The translations under genes were made by a program, and so were the position numbers. The notes beneath the pieces were generated by a model. It was given only the letters and a program-made list of their open reading frames with translations, did no database searches and had not been told where the DNA came from. DNA of 64,000 nucleotides from Streptomyces filamentosus (GTDB lineage Bacteria > Actinomycetota > Actinomycetes > Streptomycetales > Streptomycetaceae), in the NCBI RefSeq assembly GCF_014654895.1, contig NZ_BNBE01000003.1, forward strand, positions 276,501 through 340,500, written 5' to 3'. Shown here one piece after another: positions 26,441 to 35,198 of the stretch. Each line of letters begins with the position of its first letter. Positions within the stretch are counted from its first letter, which is position 1.

Positions 26441-27061
26441 ATGTCGGTCGTGGCGACAGTAACGACAGTAGAAACCGGGCACGCGCACCCGTCGGTCAAT
26501 CGACCGAACCTCACCAGCGTCGGAACCATCATCTGGCTGAGTTCCGAGCTGATGTTCTTCGCGGCCCTCTTCGCGATGTACTTCACCCTGCGATCGGTGA
26601 CGGGTCCCGAGTTCTGGACGGAAAAGGCCTCGGCCTTGAACTTCCCGTTCTCGGCGACCAACACCACGATCCTGGTGCTCTCCTCCCTCACCTGTCAGCT
26701 CGGCGTCTTCGCCGCCGAGCGCGGTGACGTGAAGAAGCTCCGGACGTGGTTCATCATCACGTTCGTGATGGGTGCCATCTTCGTTGGCGGTCAGGTCTTC
26801 GAGTACACCGAGCTGGTCAAGCACGAGGGCCTCTCGCTCTCGTCCGACCCGTACGGCACGGTGTTCTACCTGACCACCGGCTTCCACGGCCTGCACGTGA
26901 CGGGCGGTCTCATCGCCTTCCTGCTGGTCCTCGGCCGGACGTACGCCGCCAAGAGGTTCACTCACGAGCAGGCAACCGCCGCCATCGTCGTGTCCTACTA
27001 CTGGCACTTCGTCGATGTCGTCTGGATCGGCCTCTTCGCCACGATCTACATGATCAAGTAG
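26441..27061 (+). CDS. ctaE: cytochrome c oxidase subunit III
   Basis: Integral membrane protein of 206 residues with five hydrophobic helices, matching the short actinobacterial form of subunit III. Typical blocks are TIIWLSSELMFFAALFAMYF, TGFHGLHVTGG and YYWHFVDVVWIGLF. The start is either this ATG (MSVVATVTT) or GTG 9 bases later; neither has a good ribosome binding site. It heads the ctaE-qcrCAB cluster, 74 bp before qcrC. Confidence 0.95.
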   Translation: MSVVATVTTVETGHAHPSVNRPNLTSVGTIIWLSSELMFFAALFAMYFTLRSVTGPEFWTEKASALNFPFSATNTTILVLSSLTCQLGVFAAERGDVKKLRTWFIITFVMGAIFVGGQVFEYTELVKHEGLSLSSDPYGTVFYLTTGFHGLHVTGGLIAFLLVLGRTYAAKRFTHEQATAAIVVSYYWHFVDVVWIGLFATIYMIK

Positions 27062-27135
27062 TCGGTCACCGCCGGTCACGGCGGACCGACATCCAGCAAG
27101 CATCGACGCAGAAGATCCTGACACCGGGGTAATCC

Positions 27136-27945
27136 GTGAAAAAGCTCTCCGCACGACGACGCCATCCGCTGGCGGCGGTCGTCGTCCTACTTCTCGCGCT
27201 GGCGGCCACGGGGGGGCTGTACGCCGCGTTCGCGCCCGCGGGCACGGCGAAGGCCGATGAAACCGCCCAGTCCCTCGCCATCGAGGAGGGCAAGAAGCTC
27301 TACTCCGTCGGCTGCGCCAGCTGCCACGGAACCGGCGGTCAGGGCACCTCTGACGGCCCGTCCCTCGTCGGCGTCGGCTCCGCCGCCGTCGACTTCCAGG
27401 TCGGCACCGGACGCATGCCGGCCCAGCAGCCGGGCGCCCAGGTCCCGAAGAAGAAGGTCATCTACACGCAGGCCGAGATCGACCAGCTCGCGGCGTACGT
27501 CGCTTCTCTCGGTGCCGGTGCGATCACGCCGACCGAGGGTCAGTACAACCCTGCGGGCGCCGACGCGGCGAAGGGTGGCGAGCTGTTCCGCACCAACTGC
27601 GCGCAGTGCCACAACTTCACCGGCGAGGGCGGCGCGCTGACCTACGGCAAGTACGCCCCGAGCCTTGAGGGCGTCAGCCCGAAGCACCTCTACGAGGCCA
27701 TGCAGACCGGCCCGCAGAACATGCCCTCCTTCCCGGACACCACCATGCCGGAGCAGGAGAAGAAGGACATCATCGCGTACGTCCAGGCCGTCAACGGCGA
27801 GAAGGCCGACAACCCGGGCGGTCTCTCGCTCGGTGGCCTCGGCCCCGTCTCCGAGGGCCTGTTCGCCTGGGTCTTCGGTCTGGGCGCGCTGATCGCAGTT
27901 GCCATCTGGGTCGCGGCCCACACCGCTAAGGCCAAGAAGTCATGA
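27136..27945 (+). CDS. qcrC: dihaem cytochrome c subunit of the bcc complex (QcrC)
   Basis: Protein of 269 residues anchored by helices at both ends (about 11-31 and 240-262), with the haem domains outside. There are two CxxCH motifs: Cys60-His64 (CASCH) and Cys155-His159 (CAQCH). It replaces both cytochrome c1 and soluble cytochrome c, passing electrons straight to the CuA centre of CtaC in the supercomplex. GTG start. It overlaps qcrA by ATGA. Confidence 0.95.
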   Translation: MKKLSARRRHPLAAVVVLLLALAATGGLYAAFAPAGTAKADETAQSLAIEEGKKLYSVGCASCHGTGGQGTSDGPSLVGVGSAAVDFQVGTGRMPAQQPGAQVPKKKVIYTQAEIDQLAAYVASLGAGAITPTEGQYNPAGADAAKGGELFRTNCAQCHNFTGEGGALTYGKYAPSLEGVSPKHLYEAMQTGPQNMPSFPDTTMPEQEKKDIIAYVQAVNGEKADNPGGLSLGGLGPVSEGLFAWVFGLGALIAVAIWVAAHTAKAKKS

Positions 27946-28994
27946 GTACCCAAGAGATTCCAGAAGAGAACCTGCCGGCAGGGCAGGACACCGCGCACGG
28001 CGCGGTGAAGGTCGCGGACAACCCGTTCGTCGACCCGGGCCTCCCGCCCCACAAGCCGCGCGTCCAGGACATCGACGAGAAGGCCGCCCGGCGCTCCGAG
28101 CGCGCCGTCGCGTTCATGTTCGTGCTGTCGATGCTGGCCACCGTCGGCTTCATCGCGTCGTACGTGATCTTCCCGGTCGACAAGATCGTGTACATCTGGC
28201 CGTTCGGCCGGGTGTCCGCGCTCAACTTCGCCCTCGGCTGGACCCTCGGCCTCGCCCTCTTCTTCATCGGCGCGGGTGCGGTCCACTGGGCCCGCACCCT
28301 GATGTCCGACGTCGAGATGGCGGACGAGCGTCACCCGATGGCGGCGTCGCCCGAGGTCAAGGCGAAGGTCATGGCGGACTTCGCGGCCGGTGCCGCCGAG
28401 TCCGGCTTCGGCCGCCGCAAGCTCATCCGCAACACGCTCTTCGGCGCGCTGGCCCTGGTGCCGCTCTCCGGCGTCGTGCTGCTGCGTGACATGGGTCCGC
28501 TGCCCGAGAAGAAGCTCCGCACGACGCTGTGGGCCAAGGGCAAGCTGCTCATCAACATGAACACGCACGAGCCGCTGCGTCCCGAGGACGTCGCCGTCGG
28601 TTCGCTGACCTTCGCGATGCCCGAGGGCCTCTCGGAGCACGACCACAACTTCCAGACCGAGATCGCCAAGGCCGCCCTGATGATCGTCCGGATCCAGCCG
28701 GAGGACATCAAGGACAAGCGCGAGCTCGAGTGGTCGCACGAGGGCATCGTCGCCTTCTCGAAGATCTGCACCCACGTCGGCTGCCCGATCTCCCTGTACG
28801 AGCAGCAGACGCACCACGTGCTCTGCCCGTGCCACCAGTCCACCTTCGACCTGTCCGACGGCGCCCGAGTCATCTTCGGCCCGGCCGGTCACGCCCTCCC
28901 GCAGCTGCGGATCGGCGTGAACGACAAGGGCTTCCTCGAAGCGCACGGCGACTTCGACGAGCCCGTCGGTCCCGCATTCTGGGAGCGCGGATGA
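27942..28994 (+). CDS. qcrA: Rieske iron-sulfur subunit (QcrA)
   Basis: Protein of 350 residues with three N-terminal membrane helices (about 48-70, 85-110 and 165-185), the actinobacterial arrangement rather than the single helix of mitochondria. The Rieske domain has CTHVGC and CPCHQS, giving two Cys and two His ligands for the [2Fe-2S] cluster. It takes electrons from menaquinol at the QcrB site and passes them to QcrC. It overlaps both neighbouring genes by 4 bases. Confidence 0.95.
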   Translation: MSTQEIPEENLPAGQDTAHGAVKVADNPFVDPGLPPHKPRVQDIDEKAARRSERAVAFMFVLSMLATVGFIASYVIFPVDKIVYIWPFGRVSALNFALGWTLGLALFFIGAGAVHWARTLMSDVEMADERHPMAASPEVKAKVMADFAAGAAESGFGRRKLIRNTLFGALALVPLSGVVLLRDMGPLPEKKLRTTLWAKGKLLINMNTHEPLRPEDVAVGSLTFAMPEGLSEHDHNFQTEIAKAALMIVRIQPEDIKDKRELEWSHEGIVAFSKICTHVGCPISLYEQQTHHVLCPCHQSTFDLSDGARVIFGPAGHALPQLRIGVNDKGFLEAHGDFDEPVGPAFWERG

Positions 28995-30616
28995 GCACTG
29001 TGACCAACACGCAGAAGAAGGCGCCCGCCGGTGAGCGGGTCGCCGACTGGGCCGACGGACGCCTGGGGATCTACACGCTGGCCAAGGCCAACATGCGGAA
29101 GATCTTCCCGGACCACTGGTCCTTCATGCTGGGCGAGATCTGCCTCTACAGCTTCCTCATCATCATCCTGACGGGCGTCTACCTGACGATGTTCTTCCAC
29201 CCGTCGATGAACGAGGTGGAGTACGCCGGACCGTACGTCCCGCTCCAGGGACAGCTGATGTCCGAGGCGTTCAACTCGACCATGCACATCTCCTTCGAGG
29301 TGCGCGGTGGTCTGCTCATCCGGCAGATCCACCACTGGGCGGCGCTGATCTTCCTCGCCGGCATGTTCGTGCACATGATGCGCGTCTTCTTCACCGGCGC
29401 GTTCCGCAAGCCGCGTGAGATCAACTGGCTGTTCGGCTTCCTGCTGTTCTTCCTGGGCATGTTCACCGGCTTCACCGGTTACTCGCTCCCGGACGACCTG
29501 CTCTCCGGCACCGGTGTCCGCTTCATGCAGGGCGCGATCCTGTCGGTGCCGATCGTCGGCACCTACCTGTCGATGTTCCTCTTCGGCGGCGAGTTCCCCG
29601 GCGGCGACTTCGTCGCCCGGTTCTACTCGGCGCACGTGCTGCTGCTCCCCGGCATCATGCTGGGCCTGGTGGTCGCGCACCTCATCCTGGTGTTCGTCCA
29701 CAAGCACACGCACTTCGCCGGCCCCGGCCGGACGAACGACAACGTCGTCGGCATGCCGCTGCTCCCGGTGTACATGGCGAAGGCCGGAGGCTTCTTCTTC
29801 CTGGTCTTCGGCGTGATCGCGGTCATCGCGGCCATCGCCTCGATCAACCCGATCTGGGCCATCGGCCCGTACCGCCCGGACCAGGTGTCCACCGGCGCCC
29901 AGCCCGACTGGTACATGGGCTTCGCCGAGGGTCTGATCCGTGTCATGCCGGGCTGGGAGATCAACCTGTGGGGCCACACGCTGGTCCTCGGCGTGATGAT
30001 CCCGCTGGCGATCTTCCCGGCGGTCCTCGCGGTGATCGCGGTCTACCCGTTCATCGAGTCCTGGATCACCGGCGACAAGCGCGAGCACCACATCGCGCAG
30101 CGCCCGCGCAACGCTCCGACGCGCACCGCCTTCGGCGTCGCCTGGATCACCGCGTACATGGTCATGCTCGTCGGTGGTGGAAACGACCTCTGGGCCACCC
30201 ACTTCCACCTGTCGATCAACTCGATCACCTGGTTCGTGCGGATCTTCTTCTTCGTCGGCCCGGTCATCGCGTTCATCGTCACCAAGCGGATCTGCCTCGG
30301 CCTCCAGCGCCGGGACAAGGACAAGGTGCTGCACGGCCGCGAGTCCGGCATCATCAAGCGCCTGCCGCACGGTGAGTTCGTCGAGGTCCACGAGCCGCTC
30401 AGCCAGGGCGAGCTGTACAAGCTCACCGCCCACGAGCAGTACGAGCCCGCGGCCCTGCCGCCGGCCGTCGACGAGAACGGCGTGGAGCGGAAGATCGGCG
30501 CGATGGAGAAGCTCCGGGTCAAGCTCAACAAGGGCTACTACGGCGACGACAACCAGGTCGCCAAGCCCACCCTCGAGGAGTACAAGGAGATCCAGAGCGG
30601 CCACGGCCACCACTGA
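28991..30616 (+). CDS. qcrB: cytochrome b subunit (QcrB)
   Basis: Integral membrane protein of 541 residues that binds two b haems and oxidises menaquinol. Haem ligand regions include IRQIHHWAALIFLAGMFVH and FYSAHVLLLPGIMLGLVVAH. The quinol-site motif appears as PDWYMGF in place of the common PEWY. A long hydrophilic C-terminal tail (about 430-541) is typical of actinobacteria. The ATG overlaps the qcrA stop, and a strong terminator follows. Confidence 0.96.
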   Translation: MSTVTNTQKKAPAGERVADWADGRLGIYTLAKANMRKIFPDHWSFMLGEICLYSFLIIILTGVYLTMFFHPSMNEVEYAGPYVPLQGQLMSEAFNSTMHISFEVRGGLLIRQIHHWAALIFLAGMFVHMMRVFFTGAFRKPREINWLFGFLLFFLGMFTGFTGYSLPDDLLSGTGVRFMQGAILSVPIVGTYLSMFLFGGEFPGGDFVARFYSAHVLLLPGIMLGLVVAHLILVFVHKHTHFAGPGRTNDNVVGMPLLPVYMAKAGGFFFLVFGVIAVIAAIASINPIWAIGPYRPDQVSTGAQPDWYMGFAEGLIRVMPGWEINLWGHTLVLGVMIPLAIFPAVLAVIAVYPFIESWITGDKREHHIAQRPRNAPTRTAFGVAWITAYMVMLVGGGNDLWATHFHLSINSITWFVRIFFFVGPVIAFIVTKRICLGLQRRDKDKVLHGRESGIIKRLPHGEFVEVHEPLSQGELYKLTAHEQYEPAALPPAVDENGVERKIGAMEKLRVKLNKGYYGDDNQVAKPTLEEYKEIQSGHGHH

Positions 30617-30652
30617 GACCCTCCTGACCTCCTGAGGCAGGTCGCCACGGCG

Positions 30653-30685
30653 AGAGCCCCGTCCATTCGATGGACGGGGCTCTTT
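30653..30685 (+). terminator. intrinsic terminator after qcrB
   Basis: A perfect 14-bp stem (30653-30666 and 30670-30683) with a TCG loop, 36 bases after the qcrB stop, followed by TT. It closes the ctaE-qcrCAB operon before trpD. Confidence 0.8.
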
Positions 30686-30746
30686 GCCGTACCCGGGGGT
30701 CGATAGGCTGGACCCCGCATCCGACGCACGACCATCAGGAGCTGCC

Positions 30747-31811
30747 ATGAGCGCTGTGACCCCCGCTGGAGGACCTACCACGGCGGGCCGCTCCTGGCCC
30801 GTCCTCCTGAACGGCCTCCTGGAGGGGAACGACCTCTCCGCCGACGACACCGCCTGGGCGATGGACCTCATCATGAGCGGCGAGGCGACCGACGCGCAGA
30901 TCGCCGGCTTCATGGTGGCGCTGCGCGCCAAGGGCGAGACCGTCGAGGAGATCAGCGGACTCGTCCGGACGATGTACGCGCACGCCCACAGGATCGAGGT
31001 GCCGGGACCGGCCGTCGACATCGTCGGCACCGGCGGCGACGGCGCCAAGACCGTCAACATCTCCACGATGGCCTCGATCGTCGTCGCCGGCACCGGCGCG
31101 AAGGTCGTCAAGCACGGCAACCGCGCCGCCTCCTCCGCCTCCGGCTCCTCCGACGTCCTGGAGAAGCTCGGCGTCAACCTCGGCCTCACCCCCGCCCGGG
31201 TGGCGGAGGTCGCCGAGGAGGCCGGCATCACCATCTGCTTCGCGGTGAGGTTCCACCCCTCGCTGCGGCACGTCGCCGCCGCCCGCGGCCAGCTCGGCAT
31301 CCGCACCACCTTCAACGTCCTCGGCCCGCTCACCAACCCGGCCGGGGTGAAGGCCCAGGCGGTCGGCGTCGCCGACCCGCGGATGGCGCCGATCGTCGCC
31401 GGGGTGTTCGCCGAGCGCGGCAACTCGGCCCTGGTCTTCCGCGGCGACGACGGCCTGGACGAGCTGACCGTCACCGGCACCTCCCGGGTGTGGGTGGTCA
31501 GGGACGGCGCCGTCCGCGAGGAGGTCTTCGACCCGAGGGACGTCGGCCTGGCCCACGCGCCCCTGGAGGCGCTGCGCGGCGGCGACGCCTCGTACAACGC
31601 CGACGTCGCCCGCCGGCTCCTGGCCGGCGAGACCGGGCCGGTGCGGGACGCGGTGCTGCTCAACGCGGCGGCGGCGCTCACCGCCCTGGAGCCCGGCGAG
31701 GGCACCCTGGCGGAGCAGCTGAGGGCCGGCATGGCGAAGGCCGCCGCGTCGATCGACTCCGGGGGCGCCCGCGCCGCCCTGGACCGCTGGGTCGCCGCCA
31801 GCAACGCCTGA
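30747..31811 (+). CDS. trpD: anthranilate phosphoribosyltransferase
   Basis: Cytosolic enzyme of 354 residues for the second committed step of tryptophan synthesis, joining anthranilate to PRPP. Family blocks: VDIVGTGGDGAKTVNIST (PRPP loop), VVKHGNRAASSASGSSD, and FNVLGPLTNPAG. The ATG has CAGGAG upstream. It lies next to qcrB as in mycobacteria (Rv2192c, from memory). trpEG is 24 kb away in this window, so the pathway is scattered. Confidence 0.94.
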   Translation: MSAVTPAGGPTTAGRSWPVLLNGLLEGNDLSADDTAWAMDLIMSGEATDAQIAGFMVALRAKGETVEEISGLVRTMYAHAHRIEVPGPAVDIVGTGGDGAKTVNISTMASIVVAGTGAKVVKHGNRAASSASGSSDVLEKLGVNLGLTPARVAEVAEEAGITICFAVRFHPSLRHVAAARGQLGIRTTFNVLGPLTNPAGVKAQAVGVADPRMAPIVAGVFAERGNSALVFRGDDGLDELTVTGTSRVWVVRDGAVREEVFDPRDVGLAHAPLEALRGGDASYNADVARRLLAGETGPVRDAVLLNAAAALTALEPGEGTLAEQLRAGMAKAAASIDSGGARAALDRWVAASNA

Positions 31812-31892
31812 ATCCCACCGCGCGGCCCGCGCGGCCTCGTCCCGGAATGCGGACGGGGTTGCGCGGACCGCGAGCGGTGGCATACGTTCGGC

Positions 31893-32013
31893 AACAGGTC
31901 ATGAGTGACAGTCCTCAAGCCCCGGCTGACTGTCCGGCAACCCTCCGTCCGTGGCGGGGTGCCCCGGGTGAAGACCAGGCCGTGGACAGCAAGGTCCTCG
32001 GCAAGCGCGGACC
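31893..32013 (+). ncRNA. SAM-IV riboswitch aptamer
   Basis: The conserved core is recognisable: a GGTCATGAGTG start (from 31897), AAGCCCCGGCTGACTG, CCGGCAACCCTCC, GGCGGGGTGCCCCGGGTGA and AGACCAGGCC, then the 3' GGCAAGCGCGGA pseudoknot region (from about 32000). P1 pairs GGTC at 31897-31900 with GACC at 31973-31976. SAM-IV RNAs of this form are known from Streptomyces and relatives and switch sulfur-metabolism genes off when S-adenosylmethionine is high. The following terminator hairpin fits transcriptional control of the downstream PLP enzyme. Confidence 0.88.
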
Positions 32014-32075
32014 CCTGCGCCATCCCTGGGGTCCTGGTCCTCGAGGGAGCGGTCTCGTGAGCAAGCGAATGCGAT

Positions 32076-32095
32076 AGGGCCTCCGGCCCCTTTTT
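32076..32095 (+). terminator. riboswitch expression-platform terminator
   Basis: Short stem GGGCC/GGCCC (32077-32081 and 32085-32089) followed by TTTTT at 32091-32095. It lies 64 bases after the aptamer and 135 bases before the gene it would shut off. Confidence 0.75.
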
Positions 32096-32229
32096 CCCCC
32101 TCCGTACGGCACCCTTCCCTTTCTTTCGCGCTGCCGTGCGTCGAGGTCGACACCCGTACGCGGTACGCCGTTCGGCGCCGCCCCGCGGGTCCTTCACGCC
32201 ACTCGCCTGTCACGCCGGGAGATACCGCC

Positions 32230-33642
32230 ATGTCCGCACGCCCGAACGCCGCCACCGAGACCGCCTCCGCCACCGAGACCGCCTCCGCCGCCGGGTCCGC
32301 CGACGCCTGCTGCACCGGGCCGCTGCCCGTCCTCGGCCGTGACGTCACCGTCCCGCTCGTCACCGGCGGCGAGGTCACCTACGCGGCCCTCGACTACGCG
32401 GCCAGCGCCCCCGCCCTCCAGCGCGTCTGGGACGACGTCGCCGCCTACGCCCCGTACTACGGCAGCGTGCACCGGGGCGCCGGCTACCTCTCCCAGCTCT
32501 CCACCGACCTCTTCGAGCAGAGCCGCGCCACCGTCGCCGGCTTCCTCGACTGCCGCGAGGACGACCAGGTCGTCTTCACCCGCTCCACCACCGACTCGCT
32601 CAACCTGCTCGCCCAGGTCGTCCCCGCCGGCTGCCAGGTCTTCGTCTTCGAGACCGAGCACCACGCCTCCCTGCTGCCGTGGCGCGACGCCCAGGTCACC
32701 TACCTCAACGCCCCCCGGACCCCGGCCCAGGCCGTCGAGACCCTGGAGCGCGCGCTCGCCGACCGCGACCCGTACGGCCCGGCGCTGGTCTGCGTCACCG
32801 GCGCCTCCAACGTGACCGGCGAACTGTGGCCGGTGCGCGAACTCGCCGCCGCCGCCCACGCGCACGGCGCCCGGATCGTCCTCGACGCCGCCCAGCTCGC
32901 CCCCCACCACCCGGTCTCCGTGAAGGACCTGGACGTCGACTGGGTCGCCTTCTCCGGGCACAAGCTGTACGCGCCCTTCGGCTCCGGCGTCCTCGCCGGC
33001 CGCGCCGACTGGCTCCGGGCCGCCGAGCCGTACCTCGCGGGCGGCGGCGCCTCCCGCACGGTGGCCCGCCGGGCCGACGGCGGCGTGGACGTCGAGTGGC
33101 ACACCACCGCCGCCCGCCACGAGGCCGGCTCCCCGAACGTCATCGGCGTCTACTCCATCGCCTCCGCCTGCAAGGCGCTGACCGAGGCCGGCTTCGACAC
33201 CCTCGTCGCCCGCGAGCGGCAGCTCATCGACACCGTCCGCGCCGGGCTCGCCGAGGTCCCCGAGGTCCGCGTCCTGTCGCTCTTCGGCGACGACGCCCCG
33301 CGGGTCGGCGTCATCTCCTTCGTCGTCGACGGCTGGAACAGCTCCCACTTCGCCGCGGCCCTCTCCGCCGAGTACGGCATCGGCGTCCGCGACGGCCTCT
33401 TCTGCGCCCACCCGCTGGTCCGCACCCTGCTCGGCTCCGACGCGCAGGACCCGGGCGAGTGCGGCGCCCCCGAGGCGGAGCCGGGGGAGCGCTCGCTCAA
33501 CGCCATCCGGGTCAGCTTCGGCGCCGGCACGCCGGACGAGCACGTCGAGCGCTTCGTCGGCGCCGTGAAGGAACTGGTCCGCGACGGCGCCCAGTGGAAG
33601 TACCGCACGGAGGACGGCCGCTGCGTCCCCGACCGCGGCTGA
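32230..33642 (+). CDS. SAM-riboswitch-controlled class V PLP enzyme (cysteine desulfurase/aminotransferase-like)
   Basis: Protein of 470 residues of the class V aminotransferase fold. PLP lysine is Lys245 in AFSGHKLYAPFGSG; upstream blocks include TRSTTDSLNLL, ETEHHASLLPWR, and VLDAAQLAPH with the PLP aspartate. Cys392 in VRDGLFCAHPL falls where SufS-type desulfurases have their catalytic cysteine, so sulfur or selenium removal from an amino acid is a reasonable idea. The N-terminal 45 residues are a Thr/Ala-rich extension with a CC pair. SAM repression suggests a job in methionine/cysteine supply or sulfur scavenging. The substrate is unknown. Confidence 0.85.
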   Translation: MSARPNAATETASATETASAAGSADACCTGPLPVLGRDVTVPLVTGGEVTYAALDYAASAPALQRVWDDVAAYAPYYGSVHRGAGYLSQLSTDLFEQSRATVAGFLDCREDDQVVFTRSTTDSLNLLAQVVPAGCQVFVFETEHHASLLPWRDAQVTYLNAPRTPAQAVETLERALADRDPYGPALVCVTGASNVTGELWPVRELAAAAHAHGARIVLDAAQLAPHHPVSVKDLDVDWVAFSGHKLYAPFGSGVLAGRADWLRAAEPYLAGGGASRTVARRADGGVDVEWHTTAARHEAGSPNVIGVYSIASACKALTEAGFDTLVARERQLIDTVRAGLAEVPEVRVLSLFGDDAPRVGVISFVVDGWNSSHFAAALSAEYGIGVRDGLFCAHPLVRTLLGSDAQDPGECGAPEAEPGERSLNAIRVSFGAGTPDEHVERFVGAVKELVRDGAQWKYRTEDGRCVPDRG

Positions 33643-33738
33643 CACCGGCGGCCCGGGCCCCGGCCCGCTCCCTCACCCCTCGAAGGGAAGTGCGAGAGCG
33701 GTGCCGCGGACCCGGGCCGTCGTCGTGCGGGGCCGGTC

Positions 33739-34020
33739 TCAGGACTCCAGGCCGATGGCGAAGGCCGCCTCCAGGTCGTGCTGCGAGTACGTGCGGAAGG
33801 CGACGTGGGTGTCGGTGCCCTCGACGCCCGGGATCTTGCTGATCCGGCCGGGGATGACCTCGGCCAGGTCGTCGTGGCGGGGCACCCGGACCATCGCGAT
33901 GAGGTCGTACGTACCGGTCACCGAGAAGACCTCGCTGACGTTGTCGAGCGCGGCGATCGACTCGGCGATCTCGGGGATGCGGTCCACGCTGGTCTTGATG
34001 AGGACGATCGCGGTGATCAC
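33739..34020 (-). CDS. stand-alone Lrp/AsnC ligand-binding (RAM) domain protein
   Basis: Protein of 93 residues made only of the RAM domain: MITAIVLIKTSVDRIPEIAE, then VSEVFSVTGTYDLIAMVRV. The DNA-binding helix-turn-helix of Lrp/AsnC regulators is absent. Such proteins form oligomers that bind small effectors and may modulate full-length Lrp proteins. The GTG start overlaps the rhomboid gene's stop as GTGA, so the two are translationally coupled, with the rhomboid gene first. Confidence 0.88.
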   Translation of the reverse strand: MITAIVLIKTSVDRIPEIAESIAALDNVSEVFSVTGTYDLIAMVRVPRHDDLAEVIPGRISKIPGVEGTDTHVAFRTYSQHDLEAAFAIGLES

Positions 34021-34760
34021 GGCTGGCTGTCTCCCTCGGTCGCCGCTGCTGGGGTTTTCACTCTATCCCCACCCCGGAACCGGACCCAGGCGTAGAGGAA
34101 GCCGACGGAGAAGCCCACCACGTGGGCCAGGTAGGCGACGCCGGGGCCCTCGGTCGCGGCCCGGGCCGCCAGCCACTGGAGCGTGAACCAGAAGACGAGC
34201 ACGATCCAGGCCGGGAAGCGCAGCGGCAGGAAGAAGAGGAAGGGGAAGAGGCTGGTCACCCGGGAGCGGGGGAAGAGGAAGAGGAACGCCCCGAGCACCG
34301 CGGAGATCGCCCCCGAGGCGCCCACCAGGGTCTGCTCCCCGTCCGCCTGGTCGGCGTGGACCACGGCGTAGCCCAGCAGGGCGACGTAGCCGGTGCCCAG
34401 GTAGAAGAGGGCGAACTCGACGTGCCCCATCCGCTCCTCGGCCATCGCGCCGAAGACCCAGAGGAAGAGCATGTTGCCGAGCAGGTGGAGCCACCCGCCG
34501 TGCACGAAGAGCGCGGTGAAGGGGGTGAGCAGGGCGCCGGAGCCGCCCCGCATCAGCTCCGCCGGCACCACCCCCCAGCGGTGGAAGTAGGCGCTCTGCG
34601 CCGCGAGCACCTCGTCCCCGGTCCCGTACGCCGGGTTGAGTCCGGAGACCGGGCTGACAATGAAGAGGAGACAGCAGGCGGCGATCAGTCCGTAGGTCAC
34701 CGCGGGTCCGGTGCGGGTGCCCCGGAGGGCGCCCAGGGCCGTGCCTCGCCACTCGATCAT
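34017..34760 (-). CDS. rhomboid-family intramembrane serine protease
   Basis: Membrane protein of 247 residues with six hydrophobic helices. Rhomboid signatures: HGGWLHLLGNMLFLWVFG in the loop-helix 2 region, catalytic serine in GASGAISAVLGAF, and catalytic histidine in AHVVGFSVGF. It cleaves transmembrane substrates, which are unknown here. I use ATG at 34760 (MIEWRGTALG); a TTG 18 bases upstream is possible and neither has a clear ribosome binding site. Confidence 0.9.
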   Translation of the reverse strand: MIEWRGTALGALRGTRTGPAVTYGLIAACCLLFIVSPVSGLNPAYGTGDEVLAAQSAYFHRWGVVPAELMRGGSGALLTPFTALFVHGGWLHLLGNMLFLWVFGAMAEERMGHVEFALFYLGTGYVALLGYAVVHADQADGEQTLVGASGAISAVLGAFLFLFPRSRVTSLFPFLFFLPLRFPAWIVLVFWFTLQWLAARAATEGPGVAYLAHVVGFSVGFLYAWVRFRGGDRVKTPAAATEGDSQP

Positions 34761-34921
34761 GGACAGATCATGGCCCAACAGGGACGAAGTGGACAGAGTG
34801 CCTCGCCGGGCCGGGCCGCCTCCGGTGAGGCCGTAGGGTTACGGGATCGAGCACCGCAGTTCGACGGCGCACCGCGGCTCCCGTACCTGGTACCACCACC
34901 ACAGGAAGAAGGACGGCAACC

Positions 34922-35164
34922 ATGACGACGGTTCCCCTGCCGACCGCCGAGACCCGCTGGCGCTGCACCCTCTGCGGCAACCTCACCCGCTTCGACGTGA
35001 CGCGCTCCTCCAAGGTCGTCGAGTACGTCCACCTGGACCTGTCCGGGGAGCCCAAGGTCGAGGAGCGCGAGGTGGTCAGTGAGACCATCGAGTCGGTCCG
35101 CTGCCGCTGGTGCAACGCGGTGGACCAGATCGAACTGGTGGACAAGCCGGGCGTCGAGTCCTGA
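34922..35164 (+). CDS. small zinc-ribbon-like conserved protein
   Basis: Protein of 80 residues with two knuckles, CTLCGN (residues 15-18) and CRWCNA (residues 61-64), spaced as in a four-cysteine zinc ribbon. Between them is a strand-rich acidic segment (VEYVHLDLSGEPKVEEREV). ATG with GAAGAAGGA upstream. It is conserved in character but I know no function; zinc-mediated nucleic-acid or protein contact is the usual role of such folds. The NYN-domain gene follows 34 bp later on the same strand. Confidence 0.85.
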   Translation: MTTVPLPTAETRWRCTLCGNLTRFDVTRSSKVVEYVHLDLSGEPKVEEREVVSETIESVRCRWCNAVDQIELVDKPGVES

Positions 35165-35198
35165 CGGACGGCGCCGACGACAGTAGGGGTGACGGATC

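Larger units (their letters stand above)
31812..32229. other. 418-bp intergenic region holding a SAM riboswitch
   Basis: No credible ORF. It contains the SAM-IV aptamer (31893-32013), a hairpin with a T-run (32076-32095) and about 130 bases of less structured leader before the PLP-enzyme gene. Confidence 0.85.

Noticed and set aside
21356..30616. Horizontally acquired respiratory island
   Set aside because: Slightly lower G/C at third positions (more T-ending codons) reflects highly expressed membrane-protein codon use; gene order is the ancestral actinobacterial one.
28889..32197. 1102-codon minus-strand frame across qcrB, trpD and the riboswitch
   Set aside because: Shadow of qcrB and trpD; it also crosses the clearly non-coding SAM-IV region.
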